Positions 12,076 to 22,568 of a DNA stretch of 64,000 bases are shown here, one piece after another. Positions within the stretch are counted from its first letter, which is position 1, and each line of letters opens with the position of its first letter. The stretch is from Muscardinus avellanarius (Eukaryota; Chordata; Mammalia; Rodentia; Gliridae). Position numbers and translations under genes: made by a program. Location: positions 24,931,292 to 24,995,291 of the forward strand of contig OY726572.1 of the NCBI GenBank assembly GCA_963383645.1, read 5' to 3'. The notes beneath the pieces were generated by a model. It was not told the origin of the DNA and made no database searches. It saw only the letters and a list, made by a program, of their open reading frames with translations.

Positions 12076-12089
12076 CTATAGCTCTCTTT

Positions 12090-13368
12090 AAGGCTGTTGT
12101 TCTTACTGGCTTTTATGTCTTTGACATAAATTTGACATTTAATGTCTTTGACAACCCAGGATTCTTTCTTGCCATTCATCCAATGTTTGAAAAGTGTCCC
12201 TTGTAATAAAACCTGGTACCCAAGAGGTGCTTCAAATTGTTTCTGCTGTCTGTGTGACATTTTGAGTTTTGAAAGACAGATGCTGATTGTGACTCCTCAT
12301 GAACAGGAGGGTTTGGGGGCATCTGCCTGCATTATGCCCTGGCCTGTACATTTGATTTTTTTACATAATCATTTCATTCTTAGACTTTATCCAGAAAAGA
12401 CTTTTGGAACCTGCGATGTCTACAAGAATTCTAGATCTTTTGCATAGGCCTCCATCCAAATAAATTTCTAGGTATTTTAGAAAACTTACAGGTGAAGATG
12501 TGGCTTAAAACATAATTTAAAAGATTTTTATAGTTATTTACTTTGAACTTCCATCATTTACCTTAAATAATTTTAACTGGGGGTTTTGATGGATTTCTTT
12601 TAAGACAGGGCAAAGTATTGTTTTATTTCTTAGCTAGAGCACTTAGTGAGTGTCAGGGAATTACCTGCTTTCTAAAAAAAGTGAATTAGAACAAAAGATT
12701 TGATTTGTCCTACTCGGCAATCAACCTATCACCCACTCTGAAAGTGAGCCTAATATATATTCTGGAGTGATGAAGCATGGCCTTTACATGGAGGAGAGGA
12801 ATGAATAAGTAGATTACATATTTACTTTGAAATGGAAACTTGACATTAAAACAGATCATCTTATGTTTCACTGTTTGAAACTCGGTAAGAGTTTCAGGAA
12901 CTAATTATCTACCAGCAGGTAGTGATATGGAAATGTATTAAATATACATAGAAAACTCAGGTACTTAAGCATACATGTAGAAGAGAGAGGTCAGTTCATT
13001 TTTACACAGATAAAACAAGGTTCAAAGGAATATCATATTAAAACAAGAAAAATAATAAGTACTAATAATCCAGGAAATGCCCAACCAAGACTAATAGTCC
13101 TCATATCATTTTCTAAATATCACAAACGGAATACACGGTATGATTTGTAATGTCAAAGTTGCTGTGACATTCCAAATTTAATGTTCCAAAAATTTCCCTA
13201 TGAATATGAGCCTCTCAATTCAGTTTGAATTCTTTTTAGTCCTTCAACTTAGAAGTAAAATTGGATAACTAGTATGTAATATGCTTTACATTTGTTAGTT
13301 AGCACATCAAGAAGTGCTGCTTTCTAAGTCTAGGACATTGTAAAAACAGTTCATATAACTGAATTTAG
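12090..13368. other. Single-copy DNA, no feature recognised
   Basis: AT-rich sequence directly beyond the chimeric L1. No exon or repeat family recognised. Confidence 0.5.
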
Positions 13369-13808
13369 AAGTGTAAATATTGCTGGGCATGGTGGCGCAC
13401 ACTCGTAATCCCAGCATTTGGGAGGCTGAGACCGGAGGATCGCGGTTCGCGGACAGCCTCAGCTACTTAGTGAGGCCCTCCGCAACTCAGTGAGACCTGG
13501 TTTCAAAATAAAGAATTAGGCCGGGCCTGGTGGTGCACGCTTGTAATCCCCGCGCTTGGGAGGCGAAGACAAGAGGATTGTGCAGGTTCGAAGCCAGCCG
13601 CACTGGTTTAGGAGACCCTGTGTTCAAATTAAAAAAACATATAAAATAGATCTAGGAGTGTAGCCCAGAGGTAGAAGGGCTTCCAGGAACCCCAGTACCA
13701 CCCCCCAAAAAAAAAGAATAAAAAATTGGGCAGGGATTGTAGCTTGGCGGTCAAATGCCTCTGGGTTCCATCCCAAGACCCGCCAAAAAAAAAAAAAGTG
13801 TAAATATT
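13369..13808 (+). repeat. SINE interrupted by a second SINE (nested)
   Basis: Outer B1-ID SINE 13,382-13,518 plus 13,719-13,795, bounded by the TSD 'aagtgtaaatatt' at 13,369-13,381 and 13,796-13,808. An inner SINE of the second subfamily ('ccccgcgcttgggaggc', 'cttccaggaaccccagtacc') occupies about 13,519-13,718 and landed in the A-rich linker between the two halves of the outer one. This dates the inner type as younger at this site. Confidence 0.9.
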
Positions 13809-13944
13809 ACAGCTTTTGAAGAAAAAATATTGTTACTTTTCAAACTAGTGTGTAATGATCAACTTGCTAAACTATGCCTATTATATCTATAAAATAAGAA
13901 TGCCTACATCACGGATTTTTGTCCGGAACAAATAGCATCTATGT

Positions 13945-13998
13945 CTTCTTAGAAAGTTCCTTGCCTCGCTCCCCTCTACCACAGACTTAATCTTTCTT
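13945..13998. repeat. 54 bp exact duplication, copy 1
   Basis: Starts 'cttcttagaaagttccttgc' and ends 'gacttaatctttctt'; identical to 15,043-15,096. Flanks differ on both sides. Not part of a recognised repeat. Confidence 0.9.
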
Positions 13999-14116
13999 AG
14001 CATAGGACCTGGAACATGTCATACTTGTTATTAAATATATCATCATAGTCACTACTAATTATCCATTCTAATATAGTTTTCAACTTCTGAGCTTTGAGTT
14101 TAGAGTTGACTTTAAG

Positions 14117-14359
14117 AAGTAGAATCTGAGCTGAGCGTAGTGGCGCACACTTGTAATCCCAGTACTTGGGAGGCTGAGAGGAGGATCACCGTTCACCATA
14201 GCCTCAGCTACTTAGTGAGGCCCTTTGCAACTCTGTGAGACCTGTTTCAAAATAAAGAATAGAAAATAGGGCTGGGGCTATAGCTCAAAGGTAGCATGCC
14301 CCTGGGTTCCACTCCCAGTACTGCAAAAAAAAAAAAAAAAAAAAAAAAAGTAGAATCTG
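14117..14359 (+). repeat. B1-ID dimer SINE with TSD, plus strand
   Basis: Element 14,129-14,347 with a long A tail. TSD 'aagtagaatctg' at 14,117-14,128 and 14,348-14,359 is exact, suggesting a fairly recent insertion. Confidence 0.93.
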
Positions 14360-14468
14360 TGGTGTTGTATCCTTTAAGGTTAACAAATGAAAGAGAGCCT
14401 TTGGAACTGTTTTTATGACATTAAATAAAATAATGTATTTTTTATTTTTTAAATTCTGGTTATCCTTG

Positions 14469-14741
14469 TCTATAAATATTTATGTATTTATGTATTAATT
14501 AATTAATTTATTTATTTATTTATTTTTGCGGGGCTGGGGATGGAACCCAGGGTCATTTGACCTCCGAGCTACAGCCCCTGCCCTATTTTTTATTCTTTAT
14601 TTTGAAACCACGTCTCACTGAGTTGCAGAGGGCCTCACTAAGTAGCTGAGGCTGTCCGCGAACCACGATCCTCAGGTCTCAGCCTCCCGAATGCTGGGAT
14701 TACAAGCATGCGCCACCACCCCCGGCATCTATAAATATTTA
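14469..14741 (-). repeat. B1-ID dimer SINE with TSD, minus strand
   Basis: TSD 'tctataaatattta' at 14,469-14,482 and 14,728-14,741. The tail is a TTTA/TTAA tract at 14,483-14,525, followed by the ID half ('ctggggatggaaccc') and the B1-like half. Confidence 0.93.
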
Positions 14742-14814
14742 AAACAACCTTTATATTTATAAAATGTATTTGGAATACTATGTTAAGTGATAGAGAAAAT
14801 AATCAATCCTACAA

Positions 14815-14960
14815 AAAATTTTATTGAGCACTTGCTATACTCAGAGCCAGAAAATACAAAACTTAGTGAACCATAAAACCCGTCTCACCTAGGATCATAG
14901 AGCCTACAGGCTATTAAGGAACACCAACATGTGAACAATTGATAACACATCACACAGTAA
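14815..14960. repeat. L2-type old repeat fragment
   Basis: 'ttattgagcacttgctat' followed by a stretch like 'catagagcctacaggctatt' matches the general pattern of L2-type 3' ends in mammals. Strongly diverged. Confidence 0.4.
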
Positions 14961-15042
14961 ACTTCCCTTGCCTTGAGTACCCTATCCTGTTTAGAGACTA
15001 ATACCTATACCTCTAGGAAATGAGGCTTGGCTTCTTGCTGTA

Positions 15043-15096
15043 CTTCTTAGAAAGTTCCTTGCCTCGCTCCCCTCTACCACAGACTTAATCTTTCTT
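15043..15096. repeat. 54 bp exact duplication, copy 2
   Basis: Identical to 13,945-13,998, offset 1,098 bp, same orientation. Sequence on both sides is unrelated between the copies. Confidence 0.9.
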
Positions 15097-16585
15097 TCTT
15101 TTGATTGCCCCTGTATCCTCTACAGTTTTATGTCAATGTGCTTATCGCACAATGTAATAGCATGTTCATTTATATACCAATGTCTCCCACAGACTATTAA
15201 TAACGTGAGAATTATATTTATCTCTGTGATACCAGCTCCTTCCACAGAGTTTAGCACCTACTAAGCATTCTATCAATGTGAGGAAATGGATGCTGCCTAC
15301 TCTTGTTCTCTCTACAGTCTCTTATCCATGCTCCATCATGCGCCTTAGAAAGACCTTGATGGAGTATCAAAGAAAAAAGTCAAATCTCAGAAGTAGGAAG
15401 GAATCAATTTGATAAGACAACCTTACTTTTCTTCCTGAACATAATAGTTATATTCATGTATTATAATACCCTAAGAATGTGACTTTCTCAATTCAAAATG
15501 AATTGTATTGTTTCTAGAACTCAACTGAAATGTATCATTTTTCATATAGGAAGAGAAGTTACTAAGAAGAGTAATTGAATAAAGCTGCTGGGAGATTGGT
15601 TAATCCAGTACATACATTTTAGTAACATCTACTTAAATATGTTGTTATTGCATTGATTGTGAATAGTAAGAGTCATCTGTTATGAAAGATACAATAGGCT
15701 CTGTTGGTTACCATCTGCTTTTAGCACTTTCCTTTAACAAACTACACTCCAAGTAACAACAACAAAAATAAACAATATTATTCTTGAAAAATCTGAACTA
15801 GAAAATAGTTCCTCTTTTTCTGAATTAACTAAGTTAAAGAGGTTCTTAGCTCTCTCCCCCCAGTATTAAGTGCTATAGAATATAAAGGCTTATTAGAAGG
15901 ACTTTCATAATTTAAATGGAAATCCAGTATATTAGTATATGCTGATCTAAGGATCATGAGTTCCATAGAGCCTTTCAAACCAATACTTAATATTTATGAT
16001 AAACCATTCTTTAGATTGATGTTATCTGTAATGATTCTAGTAAATGTATCTCATTAAAAAACTGTTCTTAACACTTAAAAATCTATTTTTTGTGAGATTA
16101 AATAATAAAATAGACCAAGTCTTGGAAAAAAAGACTTGCAATTTTGCTGATTTTTTTCACTGTTGTCCTGATTTGACCTTTCTATGAATCTTTATAACAA
16201 AATTGAATATCATGTGCAATATTCTAAATTTCTTGTAAATTTTCCTGATAGATCTTATTTATCACTTGAAAGTAAAGCCTATTTTATATTTATACGCGTA
16301 TGGAGTTGGTTTTATATGAGAAGTTGGACAAGATAAAATTAATAGGAATGGAATAGATTTTGTGTCCTGTATTTTCATTAGTGTCTACCTGCCTGCCCAC
16401 CATCTATCTGTTTTTTCTTTCTTAACTGTTTCATATCATGTAAGTTAAACAAGAAATCCAATGCTATTTCCAGTTGTCTAAATTACTTAAAATGAGATTA
16501 GTAAAACATAAAAACTGTTAAGGTAATACTGTAACACTATGAAGATAATATTAACACTGAAACTTGGCAGTGTTGCATGACTCCA
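15097..16585. other. Single-copy DNA, no gene recognised
   Basis: Apart from a weak L2-like stretch near 15,180-15,290 ('agtttagcacctactaagca'), no feature is recognised. Confidence 0.5.
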
Positions 16586-16589
16586 GAGC

Positions 16590-16745
16590 TTGCAGGGCTG
16601 AGTGAGACGGAGGATCTCAGCTTGGAGTCGAGTTTCCACAATGTAGCAGTATCCTGCTCTAAAATTTAAAAGGCTGAAGGTTTGGCTCAGTGGTAGAACA
16701 CCCCTGGGTTCAGCCCCAAATACTGAGAAAGGGAAGGAAGACGAG
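16590..16745 (+). repeat. Old ID-type SINE, plus strand
   Basis: Right half 'ggctcagtggtagaaca' and 'cccctgggttcagcccc' match the ID half of the other SINEs, followed by a purine-rich tail. The left half is barely recognisable. Confidence 0.7.
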
Positions 16746-16984
16746 AGGGAAGTAAACAATTAACTTGAGTAGAAAGAATATACTGAAACTTGAGTAAAAT
16801 ACCACATTTATTATAATTTGTCTTCTCAAAGAAAGTCACATTTGAGAAAAAGTGTTCATTTAACTATTGACAGAATAAATTGATTAGAATCTGACTTCAC
16901 TTTTTGTGAAAGAGTGTCTCAAGCCAGGTAATGAAGAATTTGAACATAATACTTAAATCTTGATGTGTCTCCTAACTCATAGAA

Positions 16985-17368
16985 ACTTGTTGAAAATATG
17001 ACTGCAAGGGCTCAGTGTTCAAGGCTCCCTCTCAGAACACAGATGTTGACAATCTGATTCTCGTGTGCTGCTGTTAGGCAGTAGGGCCCATGGGTGGTGA
17101 TTAGGTTATGAGGGCTGAGCCTCCTGAATGTGATTAGTGTCCTTACAGTGGTGGTTCCAGAGGGATCCTCCCCCTCTTGCCATGTGAGAACATAAGGAAA
17201 AGACTAAAGTCTGAACCAGGAAGACGGCTGTCCCCAGAACCCAGCACACCGGCGTCCTGATCCCAGACTTCTAGCCCCCAAAACTGAGAAATAAATCCAT
17301 GTTGTTTATAGACCACCAAGTCTGTGGGTGTTTGTTACAGTAGCCCAGATGGACTAACATGCCGGCAA
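16985..17368 (+). mobile_element. MaLR (ERVL-related) solo LTR, MLT1/MST-like
   Basis: Features typical of mammalian MaLR LTRs on the plus strand: 'tgccatgtgagaacat', 'agaaataaatccatgttg' (with the polyadenylation signal) and the 3' end 'gtttgttacagtagcccaga'. Old and diverged, with no internal region next to it. It has no coding capacity. Confidence 0.75.
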
Positions 17369-18080
17369 AATGGCTTATCCTCCTTATATTTTACCTGGGA
17401 TTGATTCTAGCATCTATCCAGTTGGAGAAAGAAAATTTTGCCTGAAATCAGTTTCAAAGAAATGTAACCCAATCTTCTCACCTAATATAGTACTCGGTTT
17501 GAGCTTTTAATCAGCAGGTTGGACAATGATGCACGTCTTCAGGTCTCTATAAGTTGTTTGGGCTCTTACTCAGCTGAGCTTTCTCCACTTTCTCTTGCCT
17601 GAGGTGTGAGCCACACCAGTATAAAACCCCTGCCATACTTGGCTCTTTGTGTGGCTGTGAAGCCTTCATGTTCTCCCAGTTACACACACAAGACATTTTT
17701 TTACTTCATTTTAGACAACCATCTCCTATCATGTTTCACCGGCACATATAAAATTCTAATTCTAAAATTTGTCATTTCATTACTCCACAGTTCATTTATG
17801 CTGCCCATAAGTTCATTTTCAAAACAAAAATTATAGAGATTCAGAATATTTTAGGTTTTTATAGTTTCACATTTGTGTTTTTAGAGCCCCCCCAAACTTG
17901 GAGATATGGAATGGATCTGTTATCTTTAATTATGAATCTTATTTTACTATTTGACTTTTAATCTATTTTATGGGTTATTCTAATAAAAATTAAGAAAAAA
18001 AACAATCAAAAATTTTGCAAACTTTTTATGCCAGAACACATATTCTTCTCTAATAAAGTAGTCCTACTGATTCATCTAGT
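17369..18080. other. Single-copy DNA, no feature recognised
   Basis: AT-rich, no repeat or exon recognised. Confidence 0.5.
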
Positions 18081-18084
18081 TGGA

Positions 18085-18260
18085 TTTTTTTCACTATTTT
18101 GTTAATGAAAAATTCCACACATATAGCAAACTTCAATGAAATTTATAGTGAACACCAAATACCCACTACCTAGGTGCTACCCTAAGCTTTTTACTCTTCA
18201 CCTACATATCTGTTCTAGATAATTGAATGTAACTCCTAACTAGAGCGCTTTTGTGAATTT
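18085..18260 (-). repeat. Old L1 3' UTR fragment, minus strand
   Basis: 'aaaaattccacacatatagc' and 'accaaatacccactaccta' resemble the antisense 3' region of old L1M/L1ME elements. Diverged. Confidence 0.45.
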
Positions 18261-20815
18261 CCTTTTAAATTTACTTTTTTCTTAATTTGCATCAAGTTAC
18301 ATTGCTGTTGCACGTAGCCCTATCTAGCTGAGATTCCTTTGTGTGTGCAGGTACACACATTTTAGAACCAGAGTGCCAAGGCGTTTACACCAAAGTGGGT
18401 AGTTACTACTATTGGTATAACGATCACATGGGAAGGTGTTCTTTGAAGAATCCATGTTAATTGAAATACAATAGTGCATACTTAACACTTAAATAGGAAA
18501 AAGAAGTGGAACAGATTTTCCTGGATGATTTTAAAGGTCTGTACAGTTTATGCCATATTGAAATATTATTGTATAATATTCAAGTAAATATTTTAATCAA
18601 GTATACAATATGCATGATTAAATATGTTTCCTTCATAAAATTATGAACCTAAAGGCTTTCCCTTACAGTTACCCTAGTCTTCAGATATGATTGACTTTAC
18701 CAGTTTTGCCTTTTACTTATTTTCTTGTTATGATCTTTAAAGATTAGTTTTAATCATAGCCTTTTATAAGATATTATGTATTCTCTTCTCTTTGAAACTT
18801 AAAGGGAGTCTCTTCATTGTGTGCAGTATACACCCAGTTCTTATCCCTGAAACTCTTGTTTTCTTTTGTGTGTTTTTCTGGAGACTGTTCTGTAATGCTC
18901 TTGTAGCATACAGCAGTTCTCTGATCCCTTTCCTTCTTGTCTGGTTTCCCATTCCTTGTCTTTCTCTTAGGCCTATCCTCTTCTTGAATTTTGTAGTAGA
19001 CGGAGACATTTTCTTCTCCTAAGTTTTAGTCATTTGTTCAGATTACTGTTTTGAGTGCAGTTATGTACTAAGCACTAAACTTGAGCTATAAGATGCCTCC
19101 ACCTTATCTCCAATCCGTTCAATTTGGATTCTCTATGCCTCCTGGACTCATTCCACCCATTTCCAGCTAGAGCATTTGTTCTGATTTGCAGTGGCATTCT
19201 TACCCATTCCTCTCTATTTCATACTTAACCAGCATCCTTCAGTATCCAGCTGCTTTGAGCTTTTGCTGAACTTAGTGGGTATATTTAAAAATAATGTTAA
19301 AAAGATTTATTTATATCAAAGTGATATTTATATCGTGGGTTTCAAGTAATAGTTCTGCAGAGCTTTCCAAAAGAAAGCCTAAATTTTGGGATACTATGTT
19401 TGAATATGGCATGTTATCATTTTTCAGTTATTTTTGCTACATGCCAAGAACTGTTGTAATATTTCTGGGCATTTTTTCAACACTAAGTTGCTCCATGAGC
19501 AAACATAATTATTGCAGTGGCAAAACAACCAAAGCAGAACACTAACTTATTTTAAGTGTTATTTCTTTTGGTAAGGACCCAATAAGACACAAATTATGGG
19601 TTTAGTCTCCCACCAACAAACACTTTCAGTATTCACATGAATATGACTAGTTTAGCATGGACTCATTTATCACAGTTGAAAGCCTCAAATCCTAAGGTTA
19701 ACAGATATACGAAATAATATATGTTAACAAAAGCATTTAAGTTATCTGGCAAGTCTAGGTCCTTCCCTCTCTCTCTTTTAAATACAATGCTAGAGACATA
19801 CCAACAAAGTGATATAACTATTATATATAATTTTTTATAAATAATATGACTGTTGCACTATATGTGCATCAAAATTGAGAAAAAAAGGAATAGTGTAAAG
19901 TTCACAACAAGTCAGATTTGGGGCAACTCCAGTAATGGGCTGTTAGAAAGAATATAAATGACGAAGAGAAGGGACACTGGAGAAACTTCACCTGCTGGGT
20001 AGATGACTTGTTGATCGATTCTTTTCCACCCAGCTTTTTTCTCAAGGGATTTTGGTAGCAGGCTATAACAGTTAGAGTTAATCAAATAAATAAACGTTAG
20101 ACCTGCGTGACTTTCACCAGCCAATAATTGACAGCTAAGTATGTTTGAGAAAGTTTGTTTGCAGTTATGTTAACAATTCATCAGAGTAGATTGCTGAGCT
20201 TTTAAAACCATGAATGCTTTTGCTGTTGTATATTTTACTAAATCTTAGCAGGAACTTGGAAAATGCATACTCCTCAGAAGAGTTGTAATTCGTTTCTTCT
20301 ATATTAGGTTACCAAGCCCAAAATATTTCAACTTAAAAGGTAAAGAGAAACTTGAGAAGTTCTTTCGTGAATGTAGCCTTTGGTCAAATGGTGAACAGGT
20401 GAGGTGTGTTTCCTAGAGGTCACCACCTGCCCTCTCAATGCTTCCAAATGTCATTTGAGATCCTGCTGTCTTTGGCCATCTTAGACTTCTGCCTGGACAC
20501 ACTGGCACTGGCAGTTGTTTATTCTCTGTCTTGTTTATGTATCTTGTTTTTTTAAGAGCTTTTCACGAGCTGATTCATCAATTGTTTCTCCCTAATGCCT
20601 TCAGCCAGCCACCTTCCTATATATCATGCACATTTAGTATTAGCTTCTGTTTTACTACAAGATAAAGGAGTGATTCTAAGAGTAGAAAGCTTCATATCCT
20701 GACCATCTACCTCTGAAGTTCTTATGCAACCAACCCAGTTTCCATGCTTTGTTTTTAAACAAAGTATGTATAAGTTAGAGAAAGGTAAGAAGGATGGGTA
20801 TGAGCGCTTTCTTTC
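18261..20815. other. Single-copy DNA, no gene recognised
   Basis: AT-rich. Short open frames near 18,790-19,020 and 19,294-19,545 show no motif or splice context. Confidence 0.5.
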
Positions 20816-20820
20816 AGGAA

Positions 20821-21010
20821 CAGTTTAACCTAATAGCTTACATCATGGACTTTGGAATTAAAAGAATTGATCATAGCCCACATCATTAGTTGTGGCCTTG
20901 AGCAGTTTTTTAACATCTCATTGGTGAGTGAGTGTAATAAAATTTTGCCCAACATGCTTCTTTTGCTGCCTCAGTGAAATAGATATATGTAAGAAACTTA
21001 GCACTGACAT
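20821..21010 (+). repeat. MIR fragment, plus strand
   Basis: Landmarks in MIR order: 'catggactttggaatta', a 'tggccttgagcagttttttaa' core and 'gaaacttagcactgac'. Diverged, with a local expansion in the middle. Confidence 0.6.
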
Positions 21011-21390
21011 ATTATACAAAATATAGGAGAAACATATAAGAAACAGTACTTGGCGGAGAAATTGTTCAAGAAATGATTGCAGAATTTTTTTTAAAAAAGT
21101 TTGAGTTTCTAGATGGAGTCACAGTACAATGAAAGAAAAAGTCTTAACCACAAAGCAGAGTCACCATTAGATTTCAGAACACCAACAATGAAACAGATTG
21201 TAAAAACTCCCAAAGAGAAGAAATAATAAACATTCAGAAAGTCAGGAACTAGAATAACATCATGTTTTTCAAGGTAATACTAGTGGGAAAAAGTAGAGCA
21301 AACCAATTTAGAAAAAAAAAAAAGGTTTAAATCAAATTTCAAAACAAGTTTGTGGACAAAATAGAAATGTTCTGATGATCTAATAAAAAT
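21011..21390. other. Single-copy DNA, no feature recognised
   Basis: A-rich sequence without a recognised repeat. Confidence 0.45.
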
Positions 21391-21397
21391 TATCTCA

Positions 21398-21583
21398 ATC
21401 CCAGTACTTGGGAGGCTGAGACTGGAGGATTGCCGTTTGCAAACAGCCTCAGCTACTTAGTGAGGCCCTCCGCAACTTAGACCCTTTTTCAAAGTAAAAG
21501 AATAAAAAATAGGGCTGTGGGTGTAGCTTGGAGTTCCATCCCCAGACCTGAAAAATAAACAAACAAACAAATAAATAAAAATG
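21398..21583 (+). repeat. B1-ID dimer SINE, 5'-shortened, plus strand
   Basis: Begins within the B1-like half at 'caatcccagtacttggg'; the ID half lacks part of the middle; the tail is an (AAAC)n/(AAAT)n tract. Confidence 0.85.
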
Positions 21584-21974
21584 TAGCAAAGAGAAAAATG
21601 AGATTATTAACATCTCCAAGCAAGGTGATTAATGGAACATGAAAAAATTAATAGCTTCTACTCAGTGCCACTGTGAATATTTACCTAATTGTAGAATATA
21701 AACATTAAATACCTGCTTTGCCAAGAATTGTGATGTAACTGTTTTGGGACCATGAAGGATTGGTTCTTTTCTCCTTCATGAAGAGCAGAAGCATGTGTGC
21801 CCATCTACAGAGTGGAAGTGAGATCTGCTGTTTCTGGGCTACCACAGTGTGTTCCTTCAACCCCTCTTCCATCCTCAGCAACTTGGAAGGAACAAGGGCA
21901 AATGGAAATGTAGTCAATAGTGTAGGAGTCTTTTCTTTGCTCTTTAAAACTATTACTTCCTAACTTAGAAAAAA

Positions 21975-22220
21975 GAAGGCTAGCCGGGCATGGTGGTGCA
22001 TGCTTGTAATCCCAGCACTTGGGAGGCTGAGACAGGGGGATTGAGGATTGCAGTTCTTGGTCTTGTACAGCCTCAGCTACTAGTTAGTGAAGCCCTTTGC
22101 AACTCGGTGAGACTGTTTCAAAATGAAGAATTAAAAAAATAGGGCTGAGGGTGTAGCTTGGAGGTAGAATGCCCCTGGGTTCCAGTACTGAAAAAAAGAA
22201 AAGAAAGACAAGAAAACAGA
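21975..22220 (+). repeat. B1-ID dimer SINE with TSD, plus strand
   Basis: Flanked by 'agaaggcta' on both sides. Contains a short extra stretch around 22,050 ('cttggtcttgtacagcc'). Confidence 0.88.
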
Positions 22221-22264
22221 AGGCTAAGAGAAGACTTAATAACTGTCCTGACATCAGGTTGACT

Positions 22265-22568
22265 AGTCGTTTCTGCTGAAGGACAGTAAACATTCTAGGC
22301 TGTGTAGGCTGTATGGTCACTCCCGCTACTGAACAGTAATCCTGCAGTGCAAATAAATGATTTGTTTCAATAAAATTTTATTTTTGGACAGTGAAACGTG
22401 AATTTTATACAACTTTCATGTGTCACGCAAAAATTATTGTTGAGTTTGCTTTCAGTCATTTAAGAAATATAAAAACCATCCTTAACTCAGATGCACTAGA
22501 GGCTCAAGCCTCTAGTGAGAGGTGGAATTGGCCCATGGGCTATACTTTGCTGATCCCTATATTACATA
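22265..22568 (+). repeat. Old DNA-transposon-like interspersed repeat
   Basis: Matches in order a common mammalian repeat: 'aggctgtatggtcactcc', 'aataaaattttattt', 'aactttcatgtgtcacg', 'aaccatccttaactc', 'ttggcccatgggcta' and 'tttgctgatccct'. I recognise the consensus, probably hAT-derived, but not a certain family name. Confidence 0.6.

Larger units (their letters stand above)
9310..12089 (-). mobile_element. Chimeric non-autonomous L1 element, copy 1, with TSD
   Basis: A 2.75 kb unit flanked by the 14 bp duplication 'ctatagctctcttt' (9,310-9,323 and 12,076-12,089). On the minus strand the order is: 5' UTR (about 12,075-11,360); ORF1 (11,356 to about 10,400); an L1M ORF2 3' fragment in the opposite orientation (about 10,397-9,687); about 200 bp of unknown origin (9,686-9,484); an L1 3' UTR (9,483-9,341); and a poly(A) tail, seen as T runs at 9,321-9,358. 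The sense-strand target is ccTT/AAAG, a usual L1 endonuclease site. One TSD around all parts means the chimera inserted in a single event. Its partner is at about 45,580-48,486. Confidence 0.85.

Noticed and set aside
16985..17368. Part of an intact endogenous retrovirus
   Set aside because: Only a solo MaLR-type LTR is present; no gag, pol or env sequence is seen on either side.
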